Source: Sphingomonas sp. BK580 (GTDB taxonomy: Bacteria > Pseudomonadota > Alphaproteobacteria > Sphingomonadales > Sphingomonadaceae). Taken from it: a stretch of 64,000 bases of DNA. The stretch is from the NCBI RefSeq assembly GCF_014194975.1, contig NZ_JACIAY010000016.1, positions 55,484 to 119,483 of the forward strand, in the 5' to 3' direction. How positions within the stretch are numbered: the stretch's first letter is position 1; each line of letters starts with the position of its first letter. This document shows, in pieces, positions 17,071 to 24,960 of this stretch. A model generated the notes under the pieces. It searched no databases, was not told the DNA's origin, and saw only the letters and a program-made list of their open reading frames with translations. The position numbers and the translations under genes are program-made.

Positions 17071-17622
17071 GTGACAAAGGAGGTGGCGGAGGAAAACCGG
17101 CGTAAAATCCTTGAGACGGCCACCACGCTGTTTAAGACGCGGGGGATCGAGAACGTCTCCGTCGCGGACCTGATGAAGGCCGCCGGCTTCACGCACGGAG
17201 GCTTTTACAATCACTTCGCCTCTAAGGCCGATCTGGCGGCCGAGACGGTACGGTACGCGTTCGAGCAAGCGCTTAACGCACTCAGAGGCGCAAGCGAGAC
17301 GGGCGATGAGCCGACCGCTATGACCGAGCGCCTGTCCTTCTATTTGTCGCCCGAGCACCGCGATGATCCGGCAGGCGGTTGCCCCACCGGCAGTTTGCCG
17401 GTCGATGTCGGGCGTCAATCCGTCGACGCACAGAAGGCGTTCGCAGGAGGGATTGAAGGCTATATCGAGATGATCGCCGGCACGGACCAGGGTGGCACAC
17501 AAAGTCGAGGGGCGGCAATCACCACATTAGCGACGCTAGTAGGCGCGATCGTTTTGTCGCGTGCGGTACGCGAGGGCGACCCGCGCCTATCGGATGAGAT
17601 TTTGCAAGCCGTGCGTGGCTAA
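17071..17622 (+). CDS. TetR/AcrR-family regulator
   Basis: About 183 residues. The N-terminal helix-turn-helix reads RRKILETATTLFKTRGIENV, then MKAAGFTHGGFYNHFASKA, the classic TetR recognition helix. The C-terminal ligand-binding half is of the TetR_C group with SFYLSPEHRDDPAGGCPTG and paired Cys-type content. It is divergent from the MDR dehydrogenase and probably represses both itself and that operon through the palindrome at 17025. ATG 17023 is an alternative start. Confidence 0.88.
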   Translation: MTKEVAEENRRKILETATTLFKTRGIENVSVADLMKAAGFTHGGFYNHFASKADLAAETVRYAFEQALNALRGASETGDEPTAMTERLSFYLSPEHRDDPAGGCPTGSLPVDVGRQSVDAQKAFAGGIEGYIEMIAGTDQGGTQSRGAAITTLATLVGAIVLSRAVREGDPRLSDEILQAVRG

Positions 17623-17805
17623 GGGCACAATCTCAAGTTATCTCCTTCCGACGCTAACCGGCGGCTCGCGCTCTTTGCCGACCTTCGCTGCGGGCAAATC
17701 TTATACGCAGCTGGTCGGCATTCCTGCAGGATGATCAGAATGCGGAACGGACACGACAAACTGACGAACTCAGCTCGGTGGTCGGCGAAGGGTGGCGGAC
17801 GGCGA

Positions 17806-18924
17806 ATGAAGCTGGCGACCTACATTCTTGCGGCTGGCGTGATCCCGGTCGGCATGTGCGCAGCTCCCGGCGCGATGGCAGGAGCGCAGGATGCACCTCC
17901 GGGCTCGTCGGGAAAGAGCCCAACGTCGAACGGCGGTGATCGGCAACCTAGCCAAGGCAAGGACGAAACGACTGCTTCGATCAAGCCGGCGCCCGGTCTG
18001 TTCGGCCCGTCGGTGTATGCGAGCTCAGCGGCGTCGAAGCCGCCTTTAATTCCAAAGGGCACGCCGCCGGCCACGAGCGACATGATGGTGCTTCGTCAGT
18101 TCTGGGACGCCTACAACGGCCGCCTCGCAGGCCGAATGAAGCAGGTCTATCCGGTGAAGATCCGTCGCGACACCATCGGCGGCATACCGGTCGAGATTGT
18201 CACGCCGGCAGGCGGCGTAAAGCCCCAGCATCGCGGTCGCGTGCTCGTTAATCTGCACGGCGGCGGGTTCATGTGGGGTGCAGGAGCCGGGGGCGAAGTC
18301 GAGGCCATCCCGATCGCAGCGGTCGGTGGCTTCGAGGTTGTCACCGTCGATTATAGGATGGCGCCCGAGGCACATTTCCCGGCAGCCAGCGAGGATGTGG
18401 CGGCGGTGTACCGTGCCCTCCTGAAGCGCTACCAGGCAAAGTCGATCGGCATCTACGGCTGTTCGGCCGGGGGCATCCTGACCGCACAGTCAGTGGCCTA
18501 CATTATCCAGAAGCAACTGCCGGTCCCCGGCGCGATCGGTACCTTCTGCGGTTCGGCCGCGGAGATAGGCGGCGATACCGTCAAGCTCGCTCCCACCACA
18601 ACGGGGGAGAGCTTCGCTGAGGATTTTGAGATGAATCTGCCATACTTCAAGGACGCTCGTCGGGACGATCCGACGCTGTTCGCCGTCAAGTCGCCCGAGC
18701 TGCTGAAGAGATTCCCGCCGACGCTCCTGATCGCCGGCTCTCGCGATTTCACGCTCAGTTCGCTGTTCCAGACGCAACGGGAGCTCACGCGCGTGGGTGT
18801 CGTAGCTGAACTACACGCCTGGGACGGCCTGGCCCACGCCTTCTTCATGGATCCCGACCTCCCGGAATCGAAGGAGACGTACAAGGTTGTGAGCGATTTC
18901 TTCACCCGCTACCTGCGTCCGTGA
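17806..18924 (+). CDS. Secreted alpha/beta hydrolase, hormone-sensitive-lipase family
   Basis: 372 residues from the ATG at 17806, chosen because it begins a clean signal peptide (MKLATYILAAGVIPVG, cleavage near AMAGA). A Pro/Ser-rich linker (about 28-75) leads to the HSL-type domain: oxyanion VNLHGGGFMWG (about 145), YRMAPEAHFPAA (about 180), nucleophile elbow YGCSAGG (about 216) and late Asp/His in AGSRDFTL and WDGLAHAFFMD. Known: bacterial HSL-family esterases cleave short acyl esters. Likely periplasmic. Confidence 0.87.
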   Translation: MKLATYILAAGVIPVGMCAAPGAMAGAQDAPPGSSGKSPTSNGGDRQPSQGKDETTASIKPAPGLFGPSVYASSAASKPPLIPKGTPPATSDMMVLRQFWDAYNGRLAGRMKQVYPVKIRRDTIGGIPVEIVTPAGGVKPQHRGRVLVNLHGGGFMWGAGAGGEVEAIPIAAVGGFEVVTVDYRMAPEAHFPAASEDVAAVYRALLKRYQAKSIGIYGCSAGGILTAQSVAYIIQKQLPVPGAIGTFCGSAAEIGGDTVKLAPTTTGESFAEDFEMNLPYFKDARRDDPTLFAVKSPELLKRFPPTLLIAGSRDFTLSSLFQTQRELTRVGVVAELHAWDGLAHAFFMDPDLPESKETYKVVSDFFTRYLRP

Positions 18925-19314
18925 GTTCCTGCGGCGACCACCTTGCGGGGTTTGAGGTGCAGAAATTGTCGTCAGGCCGGCTCCTTGACCAAACTTCCTC
19001 CATAGTTTTGCTGAGTTCAACAGCGGACCGGCTGCTTTTTCCCAACTCGGATACGAGCGTAAGGCCGGGGGTGGGCAGGCCGCCGGTGATCATTCCGCTA
19101 GAGGTATAGCCAACCGGCACTCTTCCTATCGCCTGTTTGCGCCCAAAATCTGACCAGGCCAACGGCTTCGCGGCACATCACGCGTGTCGGCCGAGGAGAT
19201 GAATGGGCGTCCGAAGTTGGGAGCCGGGCATTGCGCCGGGAGTGACCGCTATTGGGTCGACGTACTGCGACCTGTTCTAGTCGGGTGGGGGCCGATACCG
19301 ACCGACCCGATCGA
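18925..19314. other. Intergenic stretch holding one 63-bp repeat
   Basis: No coding frame with protein-like character is seen in these 390 bp. The only recognisable item is the repeat at 19196-19258. Confidence 0.6.
19196..19258 (+). repeat. 63-bp TGGGTC repeat
   Basis: Begins GAGATGAATGGGCGTCCGAA, then TTGGGAGCCGGGC, ending GAGTGACCGCTATTGGGTC; exactly 63 bp. Confidence 0.85.
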
Positions 19315-19452
19315 TCACTTCTTCTTTTTGTCGGGGCGCTGAGACAGTGCGGATCCAGCTGCCGTCTTCGAGTCCTTGCCGGTTCGACCGTCCTTCAGGA
19401 CCTTCGAGGCTGCCTTGCCGGCTTTTTCGCTCGTGTGCTCGTTCTTCGCCAT
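19315..19452 (-). CDS. Small lysine-rich conserved protein
   Basis: A 45-residue ORF: starts MAKNEHTSEKAGKAASKVLK, contains DGRTGKDSKTAAGSALSQRP and ends in a run of lysines. It is about one quarter Lys. Short proteins with this exact plan (TS..AGKxASKxL, SKTAAGSALSQRP, Lys tail) recur in proteobacteria and are annotated as hypothetical; role unknown, possibly nucleic-acid binding given the charge (inference). It is too short for most gene callers. Confidence 0.75.
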   Translation of the reverse strand: MAKNEHTSEKAGKAASKVLKDGRTGKDSKTAAGSALSQRPDKKKK

Positions 19453-19555
19453 CTTTCGGCTCCAAGCAGGCACCATCTTGTGGTGCAAAGGACAAAACCG
19501 TCTATTAGTTGATTAGTTCCCGACCTGTTCCGGCGGGGTTACGGTCTTGGATGGC

Positions 19556-19618
19556 GACATGAACGACCGTCGACATATGGTAAGCGTTGTCGGTGCCCTG
19601 AACGTCGGAAAATGGGTC
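19556..19618 (+). repeat. 63-bp TGGGTC repeat, diverged copy
   Basis: Contains ATGAACGACCGTCGACATAT and ends CTGAACGTCGGAAAATGGGTC; exactly 63 bp when aligned on ATGAAC and TGGGTC. Confidence 0.65.
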
Positions 19619-19691
19619 CTCGACGCGAGAGGGCAGGCGCCGCAAGCATATAGGTATCTGCCGGCGCCGGGTGCCGGGAGCGACTTCTAGC

Positions 19692-20285
19692 TTAAGCGAA
19701 GCGGCCTGCCTCTTCGAAAGCCAGTCGGGGCATGCGCGGGAAGAGGGACGCGTCGTCCCCATATCCCAGGCTGCAGATGAAGTTGGATTTTATCCTGGTG
19801 CCCTCGAAGAATGCTACGTCCACGCCGTGGTTATCGAAGCCCGACATCGGTCCGCAGTCCAAGCCGAGCGCCCGAGCCGCGATGATGAGGTATGCCCCCT
19901 GTAAGGTTCCGTTGCGGGCCGCGGTCGCTTCGGCGACGGGTGCCGGGGCAAGTGCGGCACGGATCGCGTCGGTGTTGATCGGCATCAGCTTGGACAAGTT
20001 GTTAGAAAACGCAAGGTCGTTCCCGACGATTACTGTTACCGGAGCTGCGAGGATTTTCGCTCTGTTTCTCTCCATGGCGAGAGCGGCGAGTTGCTCCTTG
20101 CCTTCTTCGCTGCGAACCCAGACGAAGCGAGCGGGGCTGCTGTTTGCGGATGTCGGCCCCCATTTCAGCAGATCATAGAGGTCGCGCAGCGTCTTTTCCT
20201 CCACCGTCCTATCGCTCCATCCGTAGTAGGTGCGCGCAGTGCGGAAGATCTGGTCCAGTGATGCGTCAGGCAGAATTGTCTTCAT
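19692..20285 (-). CDS. RutE-like nitroreductase (malonic semialdehyde reductase family)
   Basis: 197 residues of the FMN-dependent nitroreductase fold: LRDLYDLLKWGPTSANSSPA (about 30-50), FVWVRSEEGKEQL, and GLDCGPMSGFDNHGVD (about 142). Those phrases match the RutE/YdfG-type 3-hydroxypropanoate dehydrogenase subgroup. No other rut genes are nearby, so a general NAD(P)H-dependent reductase role is more likely than pyrimidine breakdown. It follows the F420-type reductase gene by 63 bp, probably in one operon under the divergent LysR gene. Confidence 0.88.
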   Translation of the reverse strand: MKTILPDASLDQIFRTARTYYGWSDRTVEEKTLRDLYDLLKWGPTSANSSPARFVWVRSEEGKEQLAALAMERNRAKILAAPVTVIVGNDLAFSNNLSKLMPINTDAIRAALAPAPVAEATAARNGTLQGAYLIIAARALGLDCGPMSGFDNHGVDVAFFEGTRIKSNFICSLGYGDDASLFPRMPRLAFEEAGRFA

Positions 20286-20348
20286 CGAGCACCTTTACGC
20301 GGGTAGGGGAAAAACGAACATCTCTGAGAAAGGCGAACGGCCCCTTCT

Positions 20349-20948
20349 TCAGCTGAACTTCACCAGGTCTTGGAAGATGAGCTGTGCCCAGCTGCTTCCC
20401 CGAGCCTGCACCAGGGCGCCTCCCTCAGCGAGCTTGCCAAGATAGATAGGCGCAAAGCCAAGCTTCTCGGCAATCTTGGACACCTCGGAGGCCGGATCTT
20501 TCGCATCGCTGGCGATGAAGATCACGCGTCGACCGCCATTGACGTTGGGATCCTGCGCCAGGGTTGAGGCGGGCAGGTGGTTGAAGCCCTTCACGAGCTG
20601 CGCGCCTGCGAAGGCCTCCTCGATCGCTGCCGAGGACGGCCGGCCGCCTAGATCGGCTGGGTCGACGCCATAGGCATTGGTCGCGTCGACGATAATCTTG
20701 CCGGTCCAATTCGGCTTCTTACCGGCTACGTCGCGGTGCGACTTGAACGGAACTGCGAGGAAAATGACGTCGGCTTCCAGTGCTTCGGCCAGGTCGATCG
20801 GCTTGACAGCTGCCCCTAGCGTAGCGGCCGTTGACGCGAGTTGCTGCGGCGGCCGGGTGGTCGCTACGGCGACCTCGATACCGCTTCGTGCGAAGGCCTT
20901 CGCGATGGCCTGGCCAATCTTCCCAAACCCGACGATTGAATATGTCAC
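20349..20948 (-). CDS. NADPH-dependent F420-reductase-like oxidoreductase
   Basis: 199 residues. A single Rossmann unit YSIVGFGKIGQAIAKAFARS at the N-terminus, then DVIFLAVPFKSHRDV, IIVDATNAYGVDPAD and VKGFNHLPASTLA. This is the F420H2:NADP oxidoreductase-like family (NAD_binding/YpdA type), in non-F420 organisms of uncertain substrate. The GTG at 20948 is chosen because AAAGGA precedes it and it starts the Rossmann strand directly; a longer frame reaches back into the LysR promoter region. Confidence 0.83.
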   Translation of the reverse strand: MTYSIVGFGKIGQAIAKAFARSGIEVAVATTRPPQQLASTAATLGAAVKPIDLAEALEADVIFLAVPFKSHRDVAGKKPNWTGKIIVDATNAYGVDPADLGGRPSSAAIEEAFAGAQLVKGFNHLPASTLAQDPNVNGGRRVIFIASDAKDPASEVSKIAEKLGFAPIYLGKLAEGGALVQARGSSWAQLIFQDLVKFS

Positions 20949-21078
20949 CTTGCTGATTTCCTTTGTGCAGCTGGTACGGCGACCGAAAAGGGCCTGCGGC
21001 ATTTTCGTCCGGTTGCCGAGCTGGTCCGGAGGTAGGGACGTGCCGGCCAGCCGATCAGTACCGAATTGAGCACATCGC

Positions 21079-21096
21079 TGGTGCAATTCTGCACCA
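21079..21096. promoter_or_regulatory. 18-bp perfect palindrome, LysR operator candidate
   Basis: TGGTGCA-ATTC-TGCACCA lies between the divergent reductase operon and the LysR gene, 65 bp before the LysR start. The symmetry is complete across seven bases per arm. Confidence 0.65.
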
Positions 21097-21160
21097 ATGG
21101 TTTATCTCCAAGGTTCCGCCGCTACGGTGGAGCTCCTGAGTGGATCGATGCGGTGCGTGA

Positions 21161-22114
21161 ATGAACACCTTCGACTGGGACGATGTACGCTATTTCCTCG
21201 CTGTGGCGCGTACAGGCTCGCTGCGCGGAGCGTCCGAGCAGCTGCACGTCACCCATACGACAGTCCTGCGGCGTATCGGTCAGCTTGAAGGCCGCCTGGG
21301 CGCTCGATTGTTCGAGAAGCTGCCGTCCGGCTATCGGCTTACGGGGGTTGGCGAGGAGGTCCAAGAGCTGGCGGAGCAGATCGAGGCGTCCACAAGACTG
21401 CTTGAAACGCGTGTTTTCGGCCGAGACCAGGGGATCGGCGGGCTGCTGCGGGTTGCCATGGCACCGACCCTAGCGACACATCTTCTCATGCCGGATCTGG
21501 CGGAGTTCGGACGCGCTCATCCCGAAATCGAGATCGAGATCTTATCGTCCGAAGCCACCGTCAACCTCACGAATAGGGAGGCGGATGTCGCTCTTCGTGT
21601 CGTTAGAGACCGGAATGCGCTCCCGCTGAATCTGCACGGTTTGCAGGGGCCGGTGATCAAGAGCGCCGTCTATGCGGCGCGGGACCTGTACGAAAAATGG
21701 CTTGCCGATCGCAGCCGTCCCGTTCGCTGGGTGATCAAGGGCCTCGCTCCCATTCCGGAATGGGCTCGCGAACATGATGTGGTCGAAGCGCCAGTTCCCT
21801 TCCGGGCGCCCGAAGCTGGCGCGCACTTCGCAGCCGTCTGCCAGGGTTTGGGCCTTGGTGTCCTGCCCTGTTTCGTTGGCGATCATAGCGCTGGGCTGGT
21901 GAGAGTGCCGGGCTCCCGCGTCGGGCCCCACGGCACGCTCTGGTTGCTGACGCATGGTGAGACGCGCCGCACTAAACGGGTACGCCTATTTCTGGACTTC
22001 ATCAGAACTCGTTTGACGCATCATGCTCAACGGCTTGCCGGCGAAGTCCAGGAGCAGGATTCAGCGCCAAGTTCACGCGTGGCTGTTGCCGCCGAGTACT
22101 TGTGGCCGAGCTAG
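21161..22114 (+). CDS. LysR-family transcriptional regulator
   Basis: 317 residues. N-terminal winged helix-turn-helix: WDDVRYFLAVARTGSLRGAS, then HVTHTTVLRRIGQLEGRLGA. The substrate-binding half runs from about residue 90, with LRVAMAPTLATHLLMPDLAEF and GLGLGVLPCFVGD. Likely controls the divergent reductase/nitroreductase pair through the palindrome at 21079. Its TAG stop shares the CTAG at 22111-22114 with the stop of the convergent next gene. Confidence 0.9.
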   Translation: MNTFDWDDVRYFLAVARTGSLRGASEQLHVTHTTVLRRIGQLEGRLGARLFEKLPSGYRLTGVGEEVQELAEQIEASTRLLETRVFGRDQGIGGLLRVAMAPTLATHLLMPDLAEFGRAHPEIEIEILSSEATVNLTNREADVALRVVRDRNALPLNLHGLQGPVIKSAVYAARDLYEKWLADRSRPVRWVIKGLAPIPEWAREHDVVEAPVPFRAPEAGAHFAAVCQGLGLGVLPCFVGDHSAGLVRVPGSRVGPHGTLWLLTHGETRRTKRVRLFLDFIRTRLTHHAQRLAGEVQEQDSAPSSRVAVAAEYLWPS

Positions 22115-22611
22115 ATCGCCGGCGGAGTGGATGAAAACACGATCGATACGATCCGCCATCCATCATCGCCCTTGATGAGCTGCCAACTTTCCGCACCGCG
22201 GTTCTGCACCTTCCCGTCGATGAGGAACTCGAACTTGAATGTGACGGTAGCGACAGCGCCATCGCTCGCGATGCGCAAATCGGTGTGACGCGGGTCAAAC
22301 GCCGAGTTGGAGGTCGCGACTAGCTTGGCAAAGGCTTTCAGTGACCCTGGCCGGATCTTCGTTGTTGCAGGTGATTTGGCTCGCGCGCGGGCAAGACCCT
22401 CTTCCGATAGAACGCTGAACCACGCGCTGCCAGTGGGCACGAAGAGTGCGGTGAGTCGCGCCCCATCGTGCGAGACGACTGCCGCATGGTAGGCGGCTAT
22501 GAGATGGGGAACATCGACCGTGTCTTCGGCGGTCGACGCGATGGCTGGTTGAGCCAGCAGAATGAGCGAAGCGGCGATCGCCGAACCGATTGCCCGTAAA
22601 CGAATGAGCAT
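22111..22611 (-). CDS. Secreted SnoaL/NTF2-like protein
   Basis: 166 residues with a signal peptide (AIGSAIAASLILLAQPAIAS). The mature part has the NTF2-like pattern: LIAAYHAAVVSHDGARLTAL, LFVPTGSAWFSVL, VTFKFEFLIDGKVQNRG and DDGWRIVSIVFSS. Likely periplasmic; no enzymatic residue can be assigned. GAGGGG before the ATG supports the start. It is 59 bp downstream of the membrane regulator gene, in the same direction. Confidence 0.78.
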   Translation of the reverse strand: MLIRLRAIGSAIAASLILLAQPAIASTAEDTVDVPHLIAAYHAAVVSHDGARLTALFVPTGSAWFSVLSEEGLARARAKSPATTKIRPGSLKAFAKLVATSNSAFDPRHTDLRIASDGAVATVTFKFEFLIDGKVQNRGAESWQLIKGDDGWRIVSIVFSSTPPAI

Positions 22612-22669
22612 TGTGACCCCTCAAGCTGTAGGTGAGGAGTGGGGTGCGTCCCGCCGCCCGGGGCACCAA

Positions 22670-23476
22670 CTAAAGAAACGATAAAGAGGTGCTTCGGGAT
22701 CGGCTCTCGCGCTCCAGCGGGACCTCGAGCGTGGCGAGCCGTTGGGTGGTGTTGCGAGCGAGTGCTTCGATGGGACCTGCGGCAAAGCCTGACCAGACCG
22801 CTTTGCCGGTGTCGACCTCGATGGCCGTGATCGCCAGCTCCGGCGCACCGTTCCAGAGGATCAAGCGCGATCTGAGGGCGATACGCCGGCGCGCGGTGGC
22901 CGGACCTGTGGGTTTCCCGGGCGTGACGGGCGAGCCGATCCGAATGGCGCCGTCGACGACCACCGGGGTGAGAGCGCGCGAGACGGCGTCGAGATCGCGG
23001 CGGCCGGTGTCGTTCACCACAGGCTCGGCGAAGACCTCGACCGGCGTCGTGGCGCGGAGATGCGCGACCCCTGCAAGAGCGACGAAGCACAGCCCTGCCG
23101 CCGCTGCGCCGGCGAGCATCGAGTGGCGCACGCGTCGAGGGAGGGCAGAGGGGACCGATGCCGGTTCAGGCGGCATCGCCAGCCGGTAACCCCGCTTGTT
23201 GACGGTCAGGATATGGGCGGGCGCGCTGGGGTCGTCCTCTATCGCGCGTCTCAGGTCGCTGATGACCACGGCGACACTGTTGGGGCTGACCGATCGGCCG
23301 CCCCAGACGCTTGCGATTAGATCCTGCTTGCTGACGACGTCGCCTCGCCGGGAGCAAAGGAGTTCAAGCGTGCGGGCGGCGCGCTCTTCCAGCCTGCGCT
23401 CTTCGTTCCCGGCGCGCAGAAGCGGGCTTGATGGGTCGAAATGCCACCTTCCGATCAAGAACTGTTGAGCCGTCAT
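22670..23476 (-). CDS. CadC/ToxR-like membrane transcriptional regulator
   Basis: About 268 residues. An OmpR-type winged helix (about 1-95) has LEERAARTLELLCSRRGDVV, KQDLIASVWGGRSVSPNSV and LTVNKRGYRLA. A single membrane segment follows at about 122-140 (LAGAAAAGLCFVALAGVAH) and then a periplasmic domain of about 125 residues. This is the one-component membrane-regulator design of CadC. The small secreted protein downstream may be a target. Starts at 23506 are also possible. Confidence 0.82.
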   Translation of the reverse strand: MTAQQFLIGRWHFDPSSPLLRAGNEERRLEERAARTLELLCSRRGDVVSKQDLIASVWGGRSVSPNSVAVVISDLRRAIEDDPSAPAHILTVNKRGYRLAMPPEPASVPSALPRRVRHSMLAGAAAAGLCFVALAGVAHLRATTPVEVFAEPVVNDTGRRDLDAVSRALTPVVVDGAIRIGSPVTPGKPTGPATARRRIALRSRLILWNGAPELAITAIEVDTGKAVWSGFAAGPIEALARNTTQRLATLEVPLERESRSRSTSLSFL

Positions 23477-23545
23477 AGCTCCAACAGTGGGCCGCGGCTC
23501 GGCCATCGGCAAGCTGTTTGCGACGGTGTACCAACGTCGGCAGAG

Positions 23546-24439
23546 CTACGACGCTTCGCTTTCTGAAGCGCGCTTCGACGGGTTCATCGCGGCAAGCTCG
23601 CGCCGCACTTCCTGCGCGAGCATCTGCGTGGCAGCAGATGCCGGAAATCTCGACGGCAGACCGAGCTGAATCGTGAACTGGGGCAAGCTTGGCAAATTAC
23701 CAGCAGGGATCACCTCCAATCCCTCCGGCACCATCGACTCTAGCCAGACGCCCACGGCGAGGTCAGCGCGGACGGCGGCCAGCGTCGCTTCGGTTCCCTC
23801 ACCGTCCAGGACCGGATTGGACGGTTGCCCGACGTCGTGAAGCGCCTTGGCGATGACAGCGCGGAAGGCGCATCCCGGGGCAGTCAGGGAGACCGGGAGG
23901 GGTGTTCGGCGTTGGGCGTTCCCGCCACGTGCGCCGATCCAGACAAGTCTCTCCCTGCGCAGTTGTTCGTGCCCCGGCAGCGGGTCGAGTTGCTCGCTGA
24001 GCACAAGGTCGATGTGACCGGTTTCGAGCGCGCTCATGAGTTCGGGGGAGGGGGACGAGAGCACGGACAGCTCGACATCGGGGAAGGCCGACGAAAACCG
24101 TTTCAGGGCCGGCTGGACAACGGTGCCGATCAGGTCGTCGGGCGCGCCGAGGCGGACGCGGCCAGTCACCTCACGACCTGTCATTTCGACCCACAAGGCG
24201 TCGTTCATCGCCACGATGGTCCGGGCGCGTTCGAGCAATCTCGCGCCGGCCGGGGTCGTCCTCGATCCATTATGATCGCGAATGAGCAGCTGGGCCTGGA
24301 GGAGTCGCTCGAGCCGGAGCAGCTGCTGGCTGACCGCGCTTTGCGTGAGGCGGAGCGCGGCTGCGGCCGCCGTCAGACTTCCGTGGTCCACCGTGCAAAC
24401 GAAAGCGCGCAGCAGCGCGACGTCGATGTTCCTGATCAT
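23546..24439 (-). CDS. LysR-family transcriptional regulator
   Basis: 297 residues. DNA-binding helix: LLRAFVCTVDHGSLTAAAAA then LTQSAVSQQLLRLERLLQAQ. Effector domain follows from about 90 (GRVRLGAPDDLIGTVVQPAL, ADLAVGVWLESMVPEGL). Divergent from the SnoaL-PLP-MFS genes with a palindrome in the gap, so it probably controls them. The ATG at 24439 gives the usual LysR N-terminus. Confidence 0.9.
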   Translation of the reverse strand: MIRNIDVALLRAFVCTVDHGSLTAAAAALRLTQSAVSQQLLRLERLLQAQLLIRDHNGSRTTPAGARLLERARTIVAMNDALWVEMTGREVTGRVRLGAPDDLIGTVVQPALKRFSSAFPDVELSVLSSPSPELMSALETGHIDLVLSEQLDPLPGHEQLRRERLVWIGARGGNAQRRTPLPVSLTAPGCAFRAVIAKALHDVGQPSNPVLDGEGTEATLAAVRADLAVGVWLESMVPEGLEVIPAGNLPSLPQFTIQLGLPSRFPASAATQMLAQEVRRELAAMNPSKRASESEAS

Positions 24440-24471
24440 TGGGGCATTATGGTTGCTGATGGCCGATCCCA

Positions 24472-24485
24472 CAAACCTTCGTTTG
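24472..24485. promoter_or_regulatory. Palindrome between LysR and the SnoaL-PLP-MFS genes
   Basis: CAAAC-CTTC-GTTTG is a perfect inverted repeat 59 bp before the SnoaL-like gene and 33 bp before the LysR start, a suitable LysR site. Confidence 0.5.
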
Positions 24486-24543
24486 CGTAGGGACGCCGAT
24501 CGCAGGACTCCTGGCGAAAAGCTGTGCGGCCAAGAGGTAAGAG

Positions 24544-24960
24544 ATGGGCCAGATTGTCCAAAGCGAGATGCTCGCACGGGAATTCTTCCGGCGTGTCTGG
24601 GCACCGCCTCACGACCTGGCAGCGATCGACGAACTGATGGCGCCCGACTACCGCATCACCACGGCAGGGTCGGTGGTTGAGGGCAGGGACGCCTTCAAGG
24701 CGTGGGTCGCGGCCATGCAGACGCTGATCACCGATGCTACCAACGAGCATCTCGAGATCATCACCAACGAGTCGGGGGACCGTGTCGTGTCCCGCTGGGT
24801 CACACGCGGCCGCAACAACGGCATGTTCAGCCTGCCCGCGGATCAACGGCCGATCGCGTTTACCGGCATTGCCATCTGGCGCGTCGAAGGCGACCGCTTG
24901 GCAGAGTGCTGGGTCGAGCGGAGCGCGTTCGAGCTATACAATCAGCTCAGTGCCGGATGA
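24544..24960 (+). CDS. SnoaL-like ester cyclase family protein
   Basis: 138 residues: LAREFFRRVWAPPHDLAAID, MAPDYRITTAGSVVEGRDAF, VVSRWVTRGRNNGMF and a final FTGIAIWRVEGDRLAECWVE. That order is the SnoaL/ester-cyclase type of the NTF2 fold. Its stop overlaps the start of the PLP gene (ATGA at 24957-24960), so the two are coupled. Confidence 0.83.
   Translation: MGQIVQSEMLAREFFRRVWAPPHDLAAIDELMAPDYRITTAGSVVEGRDAFKAWVAAMQTLITDATNEHLEIITNESGDRVVSRWVTRGRNNGMFSLPADQRPIAFTGIAIWRVEGDRLAECWVERSAFELYNQLSAG

Noticed and set aside
24702..24956. N-terminal extension of the PLP enzyme frame
   Set aside because: Overlaps the SnoaL-like gene in another frame; ATG 24957 is coupled to its stop.
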